Origin: Acidaminococcaceae bacterium
GTDB taxonomy: Bacteria > Bacillota > Negativicutes > Acidaminococcales > Acidaminococcaceae
Direction of reading: 5' to 3'
Assembly: GCA_024405585.1 (NCBI GenBank)
Contig: JAKSOM010000073.1
Span: 1-5,388 of the forward strand
Length of the DNA: 5,388 nucleotides
Made by a program: the position numbers and the translations under genes. The notes under the pieces are model-generated. The model did no database searches. It was not told the origin of the DNA and saw nothing but the letters and a program-made list of their open reading frames with translations. Positions 1-5,388 of this stretch are shown one piece after another; position 1 is the stretch's first letter; each line of letters begins with the position of its first letter.

Positions 1-605
1 TGTACGCCGGTACCTTCAATGCCGCAATTCAGGATGGGGGTAACATCACCGTCAGTAATCAAACTGATACGGGCCCCTGCCTTGCGGATCCTCTCCATCA
101 GTTCGTAATGTCTTTCACGGTCCAAAAGCACAACATTCAAATCACTGATTTTCCTTTCCAGTGCCTTGGCCACCCGACGAAGGTTTTCCTCCACCGGAGC
201 ATCAATATCAATACAACCCTTGGCACGGGGGCCAACAGCAATCTTGTCCATATACATATCCGGGGCGTGCAACAGACATCCCTTGGGAGCACAGGCAAAA
301 ACTGCGATGGCGCCGGGACGGCCTTTGGCCACCAGATTAGTCCCCTCCACCGGATCAACCGCAATATCCACCTCAGGCCCGCCGCAACCGACCTTTTCGC
401 CGATATAGAGCATGGGGGCCTCGTCCAACTCCCCCTCACCGATTACCACAGTGCCATTGATGGGCACGGAATCAAAGCGTTTCCGCATCCCCTCCACAGC
501 CAGGCCGTCCGCCCCGTTCTTATCACCCCTGCCAACCAAGGGGCCGCAGGCGATAGCCGCATCCTCGGTAACTCTGACAAACTCCAACGCCAATTCCCTA
601 TTCAT
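1..605 (-). CDS. glpX: Fructose-1,6-bisphosphatase class II (GlpX), 3' end outside window
   Basis: Cytosolic, metal-dependent enzyme that hydrolyses fructose-1,6-bisphosphate to fructose-6-phosphate, the committed step of gluconeogenesis. My translation gives 201 residues from ATG at 605-603 (MNRELALEFVRVTEDAAIAC). It matches the GlpX family throughout: GRGDKN at 25-30 with K29 and D33, the GEGELDEAPMLYIGEK block at 56-71 (E57, D61), the Li+-sensitive phosphatase motif DPVEGT at 84-89 (D84, E87, T89 as metal and phosphate ligands by family alignment), then APDMYMDK and a DGDV segment. Family members are about 320-335 residues, so roughly 120-130 C-terminal residues lie beyond the window edge. 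The start is fixed by AAAGGAG at 618-612, 6 nt before the ATG and inside the 18-nt gap after the upstream Yip1-like gene, so it is probably the next cistron of the same transcript. No defect is seen in the visible part. Confidence 0.95.
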   Translation of the reverse strand, partial: MNRELALEFVRVTEDAAIACGPLVGRGDKNGADGLAVEGMRKRFDSVPINGTVVIGEGELDEAPMLYIGEKVGCGGPEVDIAVDPVEGTNLVAKGRPGAIAVFACAPKGCLLHAPDMYMDKIAVGPRAKGCIDIDAPVEENLRRVAKALERKISDLNVVLLDRERHYELMERIRKAGARISLITDGDVTPILNCGIEGTGV

Positions 606-623
606 AACATTCTCCTTTCCATT

Positions 624-1172
624 CTACGCAACCAGTGCTTTTATTAAGTGAAATCCCACCCGGACCGGCCAGGTGAAAAAAACATAGAGCAAAACCAAAC
701 TGAAAACAATCACACCCAGGGACTGCCAAAAACTAATAATATACACCACTTCCAAAGCCCTTACCAAGAGGTAGTGCATCCACACCAGTGCCACCAGGGA
801 AATAAAGGCCAAAAGGGGCAGGCCACCCAGCCCCAGTTTGCCCGCCAAAAGGGCCACCGGCGTAAAGACCAAAAAAGGCATAGCGGTGTAGCCCGCCACA
901 CAAATCAGGGCCTTGGCATCACCGGCCAGCGCTCCAAAAGTTTCCAAAATCCCATGCAAAAGCATGGAATACAAAAAGAGCAGCAGCACAAAAAACATCA
1001 CCACCGACAACACCATGGCCCCCCTGACTTCCAAAGGTTGGTTCAACAGCCAGGTATTGGTCACCACTCCGCTGTAAAGTCCCATGCTGGCAACAAAATA
1101 GAGGGCGCTCCGCCACATACAGGGCTTGGTCACCAATTCCGTCATGCCGGCCTTCGTTTCAAAAAGAATCAT
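624..1172 (-). CDS. Yip1-family integral membrane protein of unknown function
   Basis: A very hydrophobic protein of 182 residues from ATG at 1172-1170. It has about five predicted membrane segments; counting from the upstream TTG these are near residues 27-46, 58-79, 92-114, 121-143 and 155-175. The layout fits the Yip1 domain (PF04893) of bacterial membrane proteins: an N-terminal FETKAGMTELVTKP stretch, a His at the end of the second helix (MLLHG), and a GYTAMPFLV motif at the start of the third. The start is uncertain. ATG 1172 gives the family-like N-terminus but has only a weak purine tract (AAAGAAAG, 1184-1177). TTG at 1190-1188 adds six residues and has AGGA only 3 nt upstream, overlapping the sppA stop. 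Either way translation follows sppA closely (5 or 23 nt) and is probably coupled. The biochemical role is unknown; a partnership with SppA or a role in membrane organisation would be a guess from position. Confidence 0.8.
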   Translation of the reverse strand: MILFETKAGMTELVTKPCMWRSALYFVASMGLYSGVVTNTWLLNQPLEVRGAMVLSVVMFFVLLLFLYSMLLHGILETFGALAGDAKALICVAGYTAMPFLVFTPVALLAGKLGLGGLPLLAFISLVALVWMHYLLVRALEVVYIISFWQSLGVIVFSLVLLYVFFTWPVRVGFHLIKALVA

Positions 1173-1195
1173 AAAACTTTCTTTACGCAAAGTTC

Positions 1196-2122
1196 CTACC
1201 TCGTGCCCAGTTCTCCCTCGAACCCGGTTTGCAAATGTTTCAAAAGTTGTGTTTTCACTGCAGTGACAATCTCCGCACCCATCAAAGTTTCCCAGGGTGT
1301 GGGTTTTTCACGCCGCTTTACCTTAGGCATACCGCTGATGCCGCCCAATTTCCCCGCTTCCAGCAGGGCATCATAATAATTGCCAACCTCATCTATCAGG
1401 CCCACATTCTTGGCCTGCTTGCCGGTATAAACCCGACCGTCAGCTAAGGAACGGAGTTGCTGGCCGTCCATGTGCCGGCCCTCCGCCACCACCCGGATGA
1501 ACTCCTCGTGAATCTCATTCACAATATTTTGGACAATGGCCCGTTCCTCCTCCGTCATCTCCCTGTCAGGGCTCAACATACCTTTGTTTTTGCCGCTCTT
1601 GATCATGCCGCTGGTGACCCCAATTTTCTCCATCAGCTTAGTCACATTCATGTAGGGCATATAAACACCGATACTGCCGGTGAGGGTGGTGCCGTTGGCA
1701 TAAATCTTATCGCTGGCCGCCGCCGCAATCCAATAGGCCGCACTGGCCCCCATGTCACCCATGGCCGTCACCACGGGCTTTTTGCTCACCGCCTTGAATT
1801 TCAGCAATTCCTCGGAAATTTCCTCTGCCGCCGTAGGACTGCCCCCAGGGCTGTCAATATTAAGCAACAGGGCACGGACGCTGATATCCTCCGCCGCCTC
1901 ACGAATCTGCTGCATCACATCCCTGCTGCCGGTGCCGTTCACCTGCTCCAACACGCTGCCCCCCGTACCGCCTGAGGTAATGGGACCGACAATATCAATG
2001 ACGGCGACGCATTCCGTCACATTTAAACTGATATCCTTGTTATTATTCCCCTTCAGCAAACTCACCACAAAACTCAAAGCCGCCAAAAGCAGAACCGCCG
2101 TCACAAATAGTTTTTTTAACAT
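1196..2122 (-). CDS. sppA: Signal peptide peptidase SppA, S49 family serine protease
   Basis: Membrane-anchored Ser/Lys protease that degrades leftover signal peptides in the membrane; in Bacillus relatives it also affects membrane stress tolerance. The 308-residue length fits the short, single-domain Gram-positive form rather than the tandem-duplicated E. coli enzyme. In order: an N-terminal hydrophobic anchor (about residues 4-23), a short linker, a beta strand with NIDSPGGSP at 89-96, the nucleophile segment MGASAAYW with Ser127 by alignment, LTGSIGVYM at 147-155, and IKSGKNKGM with Lys180 as the general base, 53 residues after the serine as expected. The family signature DGRVYTGKQAKNVGLIDEVG follows at 228-247. 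Here the usual Ala-Ser-Gly-Gly after the nucleophile is Ala-Ser-Ala-Ala. ATG at 2122-2120 is preceded by AAGAGG (2135-2130), which lies in the last codons of pyrG; only 4 nt separate the two genes, implying translational coupling. Confidence 0.95.
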   Translation of the reverse strand: MLKKLFVTAVLLLAALSFVVSLLKGNNNKDISLNVTECVAVIDIVGPITSGGTGGSVLEQVNGTGSRDVMQQIREAAEDISVRALLLNIDSPGGSPTAAEEISEELLKFKAVSKKPVVTAMGDMGASAAYWIAAAASDKIYANGTTLTGSIGVYMPYMNVTKLMEKIGVTSGMIKSGKNKGMLSPDREMTEEERAIVQNIVNEIHEEFIRVVAEGRHMDGQQLRSLADGRVYTGKQAKNVGLIDEVGNYYDALLEAGKLGGISGMPKVKRREKPTPWETLMGAEIVTAVKTQLLKHLQTGFEGELGTR

Positions 2123-2126
2123 TATC

Positions 2127-3740
2127 CTACCTCTTCAGCACTGCTGCGATAAAATCACGGAACAAGGGATGGGCCTTCGTAGGCCTGCTCTTGAACTCCG
2201 GATGGAACTGGCAACCCACAAACCAGGGATGTACATCCTTGGACAACTCCACAATTTCCACCAACCGGCCGTTGGGCAAAGTGCCTGCCACCACCAGCCC
2301 GGCTTTTTCCAGCTGTTCCCTGTATTGGTTACTGAATTCATAACGGTGACGATGGCGTTCATAAATCAGATTCTCGCCATAGGCATCCATAGTCCATGTA
2401 TCCTGGGTCACCTTGCAGGGATAAAGTCCGAGACGCATGGTGCCACCCTTATCCTCCACATCATGCTGCTCCAACATCAAATCAATTACAGAATGCTCAC
2501 CATGGGGCTTGAACTCACTGGAGTTGGCATCCCCAATACCGGCCACATGACGGGCAAATTCGATGACCGCCACCTGCATACCCAGACAGATGCCAAAGAA
2601 GGGCAGTTTGTGTTCACGGGCATACTGCACAGCAGAAATCTTGCCTTCAATACCCCTATCACCAAATCCGCCGGGAACCAGAATACCCTTCACCCCGTCA
2701 AAAACCTTGTCCAAATCAGTGCCCGGGGCTTCAATTTTCTCCGCATTGACCCAGGTAATCTCCAGTTCCGCCCCGTTATGAAGTGCGGCATGTTTCAAGG
2801 CCTCCGTAATGGAAATATAGGCATCCTGCAATTCCACATACTTGCCCACCACCGCCACCTTAGCCACTTTGTCATGCTTAGTAAGAATACTCTCCACCAT
2901 CTTCCGCCATTCGGTCATATCCTTGGGCTTGTCCTCCATACCGAGTTTTTTCAAAGCAATGGTATCCAACCCCTGCTCCTCCAAAAGCATGGGGACCTCA
3001 TAAATACTCTTGGCCGTAAGATTTTGAATCACCGCATCCGTATCCACATCGCAGAACATGGCAATCTTCTCACACATATCTTTGGGAATGGGTTTTTCCG
3101 CCCGGCACACGAGAATATCCGGACTGATACCGATGTTCCGCAATTCCTTGACGCTGTGCTGAGTGGGCTTGGATTTCAATTCCCCTGCCGCACTGATATA
3201 GGGCACCAATGTCACATGAATGTACAATGTGTTATTGGCCCCCACTTCCTTCTTCACCTGACGGATGGCCTCCAGGAATGGCAGTGACTCAATGTCACCC
3301 ACCGTACCGCCGATTTCCGTAATGACAAAATCCGCCTGGTCTTCCTTCCCCACCCGGTACACCCTGTCCTTAATCTCGTTGGTAATATGGGGAATGACCT
3401 GTACCGTTCCCCCCAAATAGCCGCCCCGCCGCTCACGGCTAATGACACTCTGATAAATCTTCCCCGCCGTCACACTGGATGCCTTGGAAAGATTGATATC
3501 AATAAAGCGTTCGTAGTGACCCAAATCCAAATCCGTCTCCGCCCCATCATCCGTCACAAAAACCTCACCGTGCTGATAGGGACTCATGGTTCCCGGGTCC
3601 ACATTGATATAGGGGTCAAACTTTTGAATCGTCACTTTGTAACCCCGGCTCTTCAGCAGCCGTCCCAAGGACGCCGCCGTAATTCCTTTTCCCAAACTGG
3701 AAACCACACCGCCAGTTACGAATATATACTTCATTGCCAC
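2127..3740 (-). CDS. pyrG: CTP synthase (glutamine-hydrolysing)
   Basis: Catalyses ATP-dependent amination of UTP to CTP using glutamine-derived ammonia, the last step of de novo pyrimidine nucleotide synthesis; the active form is a cytosolic tetramer. From GTG at 3740-3738 it has 537 residues. The N-terminal synthetase domain has the P-loop SSLGKG (14-19, Lys18), the [20 protein letters not shown] block, Asp72 in [11 protein letters not shown] and Glu142 in [15 protein letters not shown]. The C-terminal class I glutaminase domain has PGGFGDRG (356-363), nucleophile Cys385 in GICLGMQ, then His513 and Glu515 in QFHPEF. All catalytic residues are present. I prefer the GTG: AGAGGAGG ends 7 nt before it but 13 nt before the ATG at 3734-3732, and GTG gives the E. 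coli-like spacing to Lys18. Extension to TTG 3788 only translates repeat DNA. pyrG is co-directional with argS but separated from it by an inserted element. Confidence 0.97.
   Translation of the reverse strand: MAMKYIFVTGGVVSSLGKGITAASLGRLLKSRGYKVTIQKFDPYINVDPGTMSPYQHGEVFVTDDGAETDLDLGHYERFIDINLSKASSVTAGKIYQSVISRERRGGYLGGTVQVIPHITNEIKDRVYRVGKEDQADFVITEIGGTVGDIESLPFLEAIRQVKKEVGANNTLYIHVTLVPYISAAGELKSKPTQHSVKELRNIGISPDILVCRAEKPIPKDMCEKIAMFCDVDTDAVIQNLTAKSIYEVPMLLEEQGLDTIALKKLGMEDKPKDMTEWRKMVESILTKHDKVAKVAVVGKYVELQDAYISITEALKHAALHNGAELEITWVNAEKIEAPGTDLDKVFDGVKGILVPGGFGDRGIEGKISAVQYAREHKLPFFGICLGMQVAVIEFARHVAGIGDANSSEFKPHGEHSVIDLMLEQHDVEDKGGTMRLGLYPCKVTQDTWTMDAYGENLIYERHRHRYEFSNQYREQLEKAGLVVAGTLPNGRLVEIVELSKDVHPWFVGCQFHPEFKSRPTKAHPLFRDFIAAVLKR
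2130..2135 (-). promoter_or_regulatory. sppA ribosome binding site inside the pyrG C-terminal codons
   Basis: AAGAGG forms the last two sense codons of pyrG (Lys-Arg) and stands 7 nt before the sppA ATG. The second purine run TAGGA contains the pyrG stop codon but is only 2 nt from the ATG. This embedding ties sppA initiation to ribosomes finishing pyrG. Confidence 0.7.
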
Positions 3741-3747
3741 AGCCAAA

Positions 3748-3755
3748 CCTCCTCT
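3748..3755 (-). promoter_or_regulatory. pyrG Shine-Dalgarno sequence
   Basis: AGAGGAGG on the minus strand is a near-perfect ribosome binding site. Its 7-nt distance to GTG 3740 against 13 nt to ATG 3734 decides the pyrG start. It lies just outside the inserted element, so the insertion left pyrG translation signals intact. Confidence 0.8.
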
Positions 3756-3757
3756 AC

Positions 3758-3790
3758 TAATTCGCAATGCGTAATGCGTAATTCGCAATT
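3758..3790 (-). repeat. Heptamer array, pyrG-proximal end of the element
   Basis: Read on the plus strand, four 7-bp units starting at 3758, 3765, 3772 and 3779 plus a five-base partial unit (3786-3790), all fitting NAATNCG. Position 1 reads T, C, T, T, C and position 5 reads T, G, G, T, T; the other positions are invariant. It is an inverted copy of 4224-4256 with 27 of 33 positions identical. Confidence 0.85.
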
Positions 3791-3798
3791 GTGGATAA
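3790..3798 (-). promoter_or_regulatory. Single DnaA-box consensus match
   Basis: The minus strand reads TTATCCACA, a perfect match to the 9-bp DnaA-box consensus, between the heptamer array and the hairpin and overlapping one base or two of each. Only one copy was noticed in the window, and a chance match in about 5.4 kb is not rare (a few percent), so function is doubtful. Confidence 0.2.
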
Positions 3799-3819
3799 TT
3801 TTCGGCAAAGCCGAAAATT
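3797..3819 (-). other. Perfect 10-bp hairpin with 3-nt loop
   Basis: Arms AATTTTCGGC (3797-3806) and GCCGAAAATT (3810-3819) are exact reverse complements around an AAA loop (UUU in minus-strand RNA). It begins 5 nt after the stop of the four-helix-bundle gene. It resembles an intrinsic terminator stem, but minus-strand RNA after it reads ATCCACAATTG with no U run, so read-through into pyrG is expected. It may be a structural signal of the element or an RNA 3'-end stabiliser. Confidence 0.75.
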
Positions 3820-3823
3820 CCCG

Positions 3824-3829
3824 ATTATA
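3824..3829 (-). promoter_or_regulatory. Possible outward -10 box toward pyrG
   Basis: An exact TATAAT hexamer on the minus strand covers the end of the four-helix-bundle gene, pointing to pyrG. The best -35 candidate at 16 nt (ATTACC, 3846-3851) matches TTGACA in only three positions, so this is a weak candidate in AT-rich DNA. Confidence 0.2.
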
Positions 3830-4181
3830 TTCTCTTTTGTTTCTTGGTAATCGAAATTAACAACCTCAACAGTTCCAAACAATCTGCCATAATAGAATCA
3901 AATTGTTCAGTGCTAATGTACTCTGTGTCATATAACAAATTTAACCAATACTCTGTTTCTGCAACTTCCTTTAACGCAATATTCATCTTTGCGTAAAAAT
4001 CTGCTTCTGTCTGCCCATGTTCCGCCTCTGCGATATTAGCTCCTACACTTGTACCGCTCCGTAACAACTGCTTTGACATAACAAATTCATTTTTGTCTTC
4101 CATCAAATATTTGTATAGTTTTACAATCCTTACTGCAAAACTTCTACTCTTACAGACAACAGGATTTCCTTCATCACTCAT
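3825..4181 (-). CDS. Four-helix-bundle protein, 23S rRNA intervening-sequence (S23) family
   Basis: An intact 118-residue protein of the family known as 23S rRNA-intervening sequence protein (PF05635, TIGR02436), related in fold to Avd of diversity-generating retroelements. Helices are roughly 12-29, 31-53, 58-85 and 90-113. Family hallmarks are QLLRSGTSVGANIAEA at 38-53 and DFYAKMNIALKEVAETEYWL at 61-80; the tail ITKKQKRI is basic. Members are thought to form pentameric barrels with a positively charged surface that may bind nucleic acid; no enzymatic activity is established. ATG at 4181-4179 follows AAGGGTGA (4196-4189) with good spacing, and the length is typical. It is the sole gene of the inserted element, in the same direction as the operon, so it should be co-transcribed with argS. 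Composition is much more AT-rich than its neighbours. Its role in maintenance or movement of the element is inference. Confidence 0.9.
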   Translation of the reverse strand: MSDEGNPVVCKSRSFAVRIVKLYKYLMEDKNEFVMSKQLLRSGTSVGANIAEAEHGQTEADFYAKMNIALKEVAETEYWLNLLYDTEYISTEQFDSIMADCLELLRLLISITKKQKRI

Positions 4182-4223
4182 CTTTTCTTCACCCTTTTTT
4201 CAATCACAGGAACATTTCACCTT

Positions 4224-4256
4224 AATTACGCATTACGAATTCCGCATTACGGATTA
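4224..4256 (-). repeat. Heptamer array, argS-proximal end of the element
   Basis: Read on the minus strand from 4256, four 7-bp units (starting at 4256, 4249, 4242, 4235) plus a five-base partial unit ending at 4224, all fitting NAATNCG. Position 1 reads T, T, G, T, T and position 5 reads C, G, T, G, T. It has the same length and phase as the opposite array (3758-3790) but inverted, so the pair acts as terminal inverted repeats. It starts 2 nt beyond the argS stop codon. Confidence 0.85.
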
Positions 4257-4258
4257 AA

Positions 4259-5388
4259 TTACATATGTTCAGGAGCGGATACCCCCAAAATCTTCAACCC
4301 GTGCTCCAAAACATGTTTAACCGCACTCACCAGGGCCATCCTGGCCTGCTGTACATCTTTATCCACACCCAAAATCCTGCACCCGTTGTAGAAGGAATGG
4401 AAAGCCCCTGCCAACTCGTGAATATATCCTGCTACCCTGTGTACCGCCCTATCCCCGGCGGCGGAGGCAATCAACTCCTGATAATCCCCCAATTTCTTAA
4501 TCAGGGCCACCTCCGTAGGATCCGTCAGCAGACTCAAATCCGGATTAGATTCCACCGCAATGCCCGCCTCCTTAATTTGACGGAAGATACTGCAAATCCG
4601 GGCATGGGCATATTGAATATAATACACAGGATTTTCATTGGATTCAGACACCGCCAACCCCAAGTCAAAATCCAGCTGACTGTCAATGGAACGCATCACA
4701 AAGAAAAACCTGGTGGCATCCACGCCCACTTCCTCAACCAATTCGTTGAGGGTAATGGTATTGCCGGCCCGCTTGCTCAGCACCACATGCTCCCCGTTCC
4801 GATAAAGTGCCACCATCTGCAACAACAATATCTCCAGCTGCTCCGGGTCATAACCCAAAGCACCCACTGCCGCCTTCATCCGGGCCACATAACCGTGATG
4901 GTCCGCACCCCAAATATTGATTACATGCTTGAACCCCCGTTCAAACTTATTTTTGTGGTAGGCAATATCCGCCGCAAAATAAGTGGGCACACCATTGTCA
5001 CGGATAACCACCCTATCCTTGTCATCACCATGCTTGGTGGTATTCAGCCACAGGGCCCCGTCTTTCTCATACATATAGCCCCGTTCCGTTAAAAGATCGC
5101 AGGCCGCCTTAATGGCTCCCGCCTCATGCAAAGTTTTCTCACTGAACCACTCATCATAAGTAACATTGAACTTGGCCAAATCCTCCCGAACTGCCGCCAA
5201 TTTCTCCCTATAGGCTAAAGTCAGGAACTCTTTACGCCGCTCATCCTGACTGAGTTTCAAAAATTTGTCCCCGTAATTATCCACAATCCTTTGGGCCGTT
5301 TCCACAATATCGTAACCGTGATAAACCAATTCTTCTTCATCAATTTTTTCGCCCAAAATTTCCCGATACCCCAAATCCACGGAATCGG
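4259..5388 (-). CDS. argS: Arginyl-tRNA synthetase, N-terminus outside window
   Basis: Class I aminoacyl-tRNA synthetase that attaches arginine to tRNA-Arg. The visible part is 375 residues ending SAPEHM at a TAA (4261-4259), against about 550-560 for the family, so the N-terminal tRNA-recognition domain and the HIGH motif are missing beyond the edge. Visible are the end of the catalytic domain with DDKDRVVIRDNG, ADIAYHKNKFERGF, the strongly conserved INIWGADHHGYVARMKAA block (about 4940-4870) and the KMSKS-equivalent loop VVLSKRAGN (VLSKR at 4783-4769), then the DALR-type anticodon-binding helical domain with SNENPVYYIQYAHARICS and HSFYNGCRILGV. The reading frame continues without a stop to the window edge; the GTG at 5380 is internal, not a start. 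The first Lys of the KMSKS-like loop is replaced by Val, with the second Lys kept. It heads the visible operon; its stop lies 2 nt from the inserted element. Confidence 0.96.
   Translation of the reverse strand, partial: DSVDLGYREILGEKIDEEELVYHGYDIVETAQRIVDNYGDKFLKLSQDERRKEFLTLAYREKLAAVREDLAKFNVTYDEWFSEKTLHEAGAIKAACDLLTERGYMYEKDGALWLNTTKHGDDKDRVVIRDNGVPTYFAADIAYHKNKFERGFKHVINIWGADHHGYVARMKAAVGALGYDPEQLEILLLQMVALYRNGEHVVLSKRAGNTITLNELVEEVGVDATRFFFVMRSIDSQLDFDLGLAVSESNENPVYYIQYAHARICSIFRQIKEAGIAVESNPDLSLLTDPTEVALIKKLGDYQELIASAAGDRAVHRVAGYIHELAGAFHSFYNGCRILGVDKDVQQARMALVSAVKHVLEHGLKILGVSAPEHM

Larger units (their letters stand above)
3758..4256 (-). mobile_element. Roughly 500-bp inserted element: four-helix-bundle gene between inverted heptamer arrays
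   Basis: A compact unit between argS and pyrG: a 33-bp heptamer array (4224-4256), a 42-nt leader, one 118-codon gene (3825-4181), a perfect hairpin (3797-3819) and an inverted 33-bp heptamer array (3758-3790). Hand-counted GC over 3841-4200 is about 36%, while sampled lines in pyrG, sppA and argS give about 43-57%. It starts 2 nt after the argS stop and ends 2 nt before the TAGAGGAGG region of pyrG; without it argS and pyrG would be 19 nt apart. These are direct observations. That it is mobile is inference from the terminal inverted repeats, foreign composition and clean interruption of a tight operon. No transposase, reverse transcriptase or recombinase is encoded, so mobilisation would need a function in trans. 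Exact ends and any target duplication cannot be fixed from one copy. Confidence 0.65.

Noticed and set aside
648..1376. A 242-codon plus-strand frame opposite the Yip1-like gene and sppA
   Set aside because: Antisense shadow; its Gln/His-rich composition mirrors hydrophobic codons on the other strand.
1752..3287. A 511-codon open frame on the plus strand opposite sppA and pyrG
   Set aside because: It is fully antisense to two well-supported genes, is rich in His and Leu from reversed codons, has no recognisable domain and arises from the codon bias of the minus-strand genes.
3735..3788. pyrG start at TTG 3788
   Set aside because: The extension translates the heptamer array, and the strong ribosome binding site lies downstream of it at 3748-3755.
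3797..3819. Rho-independent terminator, or CTP-sensing attenuator of pyrG as in Bacillus
   Set aside because: There is no U-tract after the stem on the minus strand, and no run of G at a supported transcription start was found. The plus-strand T-rich stretch that follows is interrupted and has no plus-strand gene ahead of it.
3825..4181. Part of a 23S rRNA intervening sequence or a diversity-generating retroelement
   Set aside because: No rRNA sequence flanks it; no reverse transcriptase, template repeat or variable target gene is in the window. Only the protein family is shared.
3758..4256. CRISPR array
   Set aside because: The repeats are contiguous 7-bp units with no spacers, and no cas genes are present.
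4265..5092. A 275-codon plus-strand frame opposite argS
   Set aside because: Antisense shadow of a conserved gene; no family resemblance.

Overview
The window reads as part of a chromosomal housekeeping operon of a Bacillota-type (Firmicute) bacterium. All recognisable genes lie on the minus strand, so transcription runs from high to low coordinates: argS (arginyl-tRNA synthetase, N-terminus outside the window), then an inserted small element, pyrG (CTP synthase), sppA (S49 signal peptide peptidase), a Yip1-like membrane protein, and glpX (class II fructose-1,6-bisphosphatase, C-terminus outside the window). The single-domain SppA, the close protein similarity to Bacillus ArgS, PyrG and GlpX, strong purine-rich ribosome binding sites and the gene order suggest Bacillota, possibly Negativicutes or a Peptococcaceae-like clostridium. 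That taxonomic placement is inference and only moderately secure.

Layout: 1-605 glpX (partial); 624-1172 Yip1-like gene; 1196-2122 sppA; 2127-3740 pyrG; 3758-4256 a roughly 500-bp inserted element; 4259-5388 argS (partial). The pyrG/sppA/yip1/glpX junctions are tight (4, 23 and 18 nt), the signature of one co-transcribed, translationally linked unit. The genes serve unrelated core tasks (translation, CTP synthesis, membrane proteolysis, gluconeogenesis), so the operon is a conserved neighbourhood rather than a pathway.

The unusual part is 3758-4256. It holds one small gene for a four-helix-bundle protein of the 23S rRNA intervening-sequence (S23) family, related in fold to the Avd accessory protein of diversity-generating retroelements, yet no rRNA or reverse transcriptase is present. 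It is bracketed by two inverted 33-bp arrays, each made of 7-bp units of consensus NAATNCG. A perfect 10-bp hairpin sits between the gene and the downstream array. The block is AT-rich (about 36% GC by hand count over 3841-4200, against about 43-57% in sampled lines of the neighbours). It begins 2 nt after the argS stop and ends just before the pyrG ribosome binding site. Removing it restores a 19-nt argS-pyrG spacing, so it looks like a precise insertion of a minimal mobile or RNA-processed element into an essential operon, in the sense orientation.
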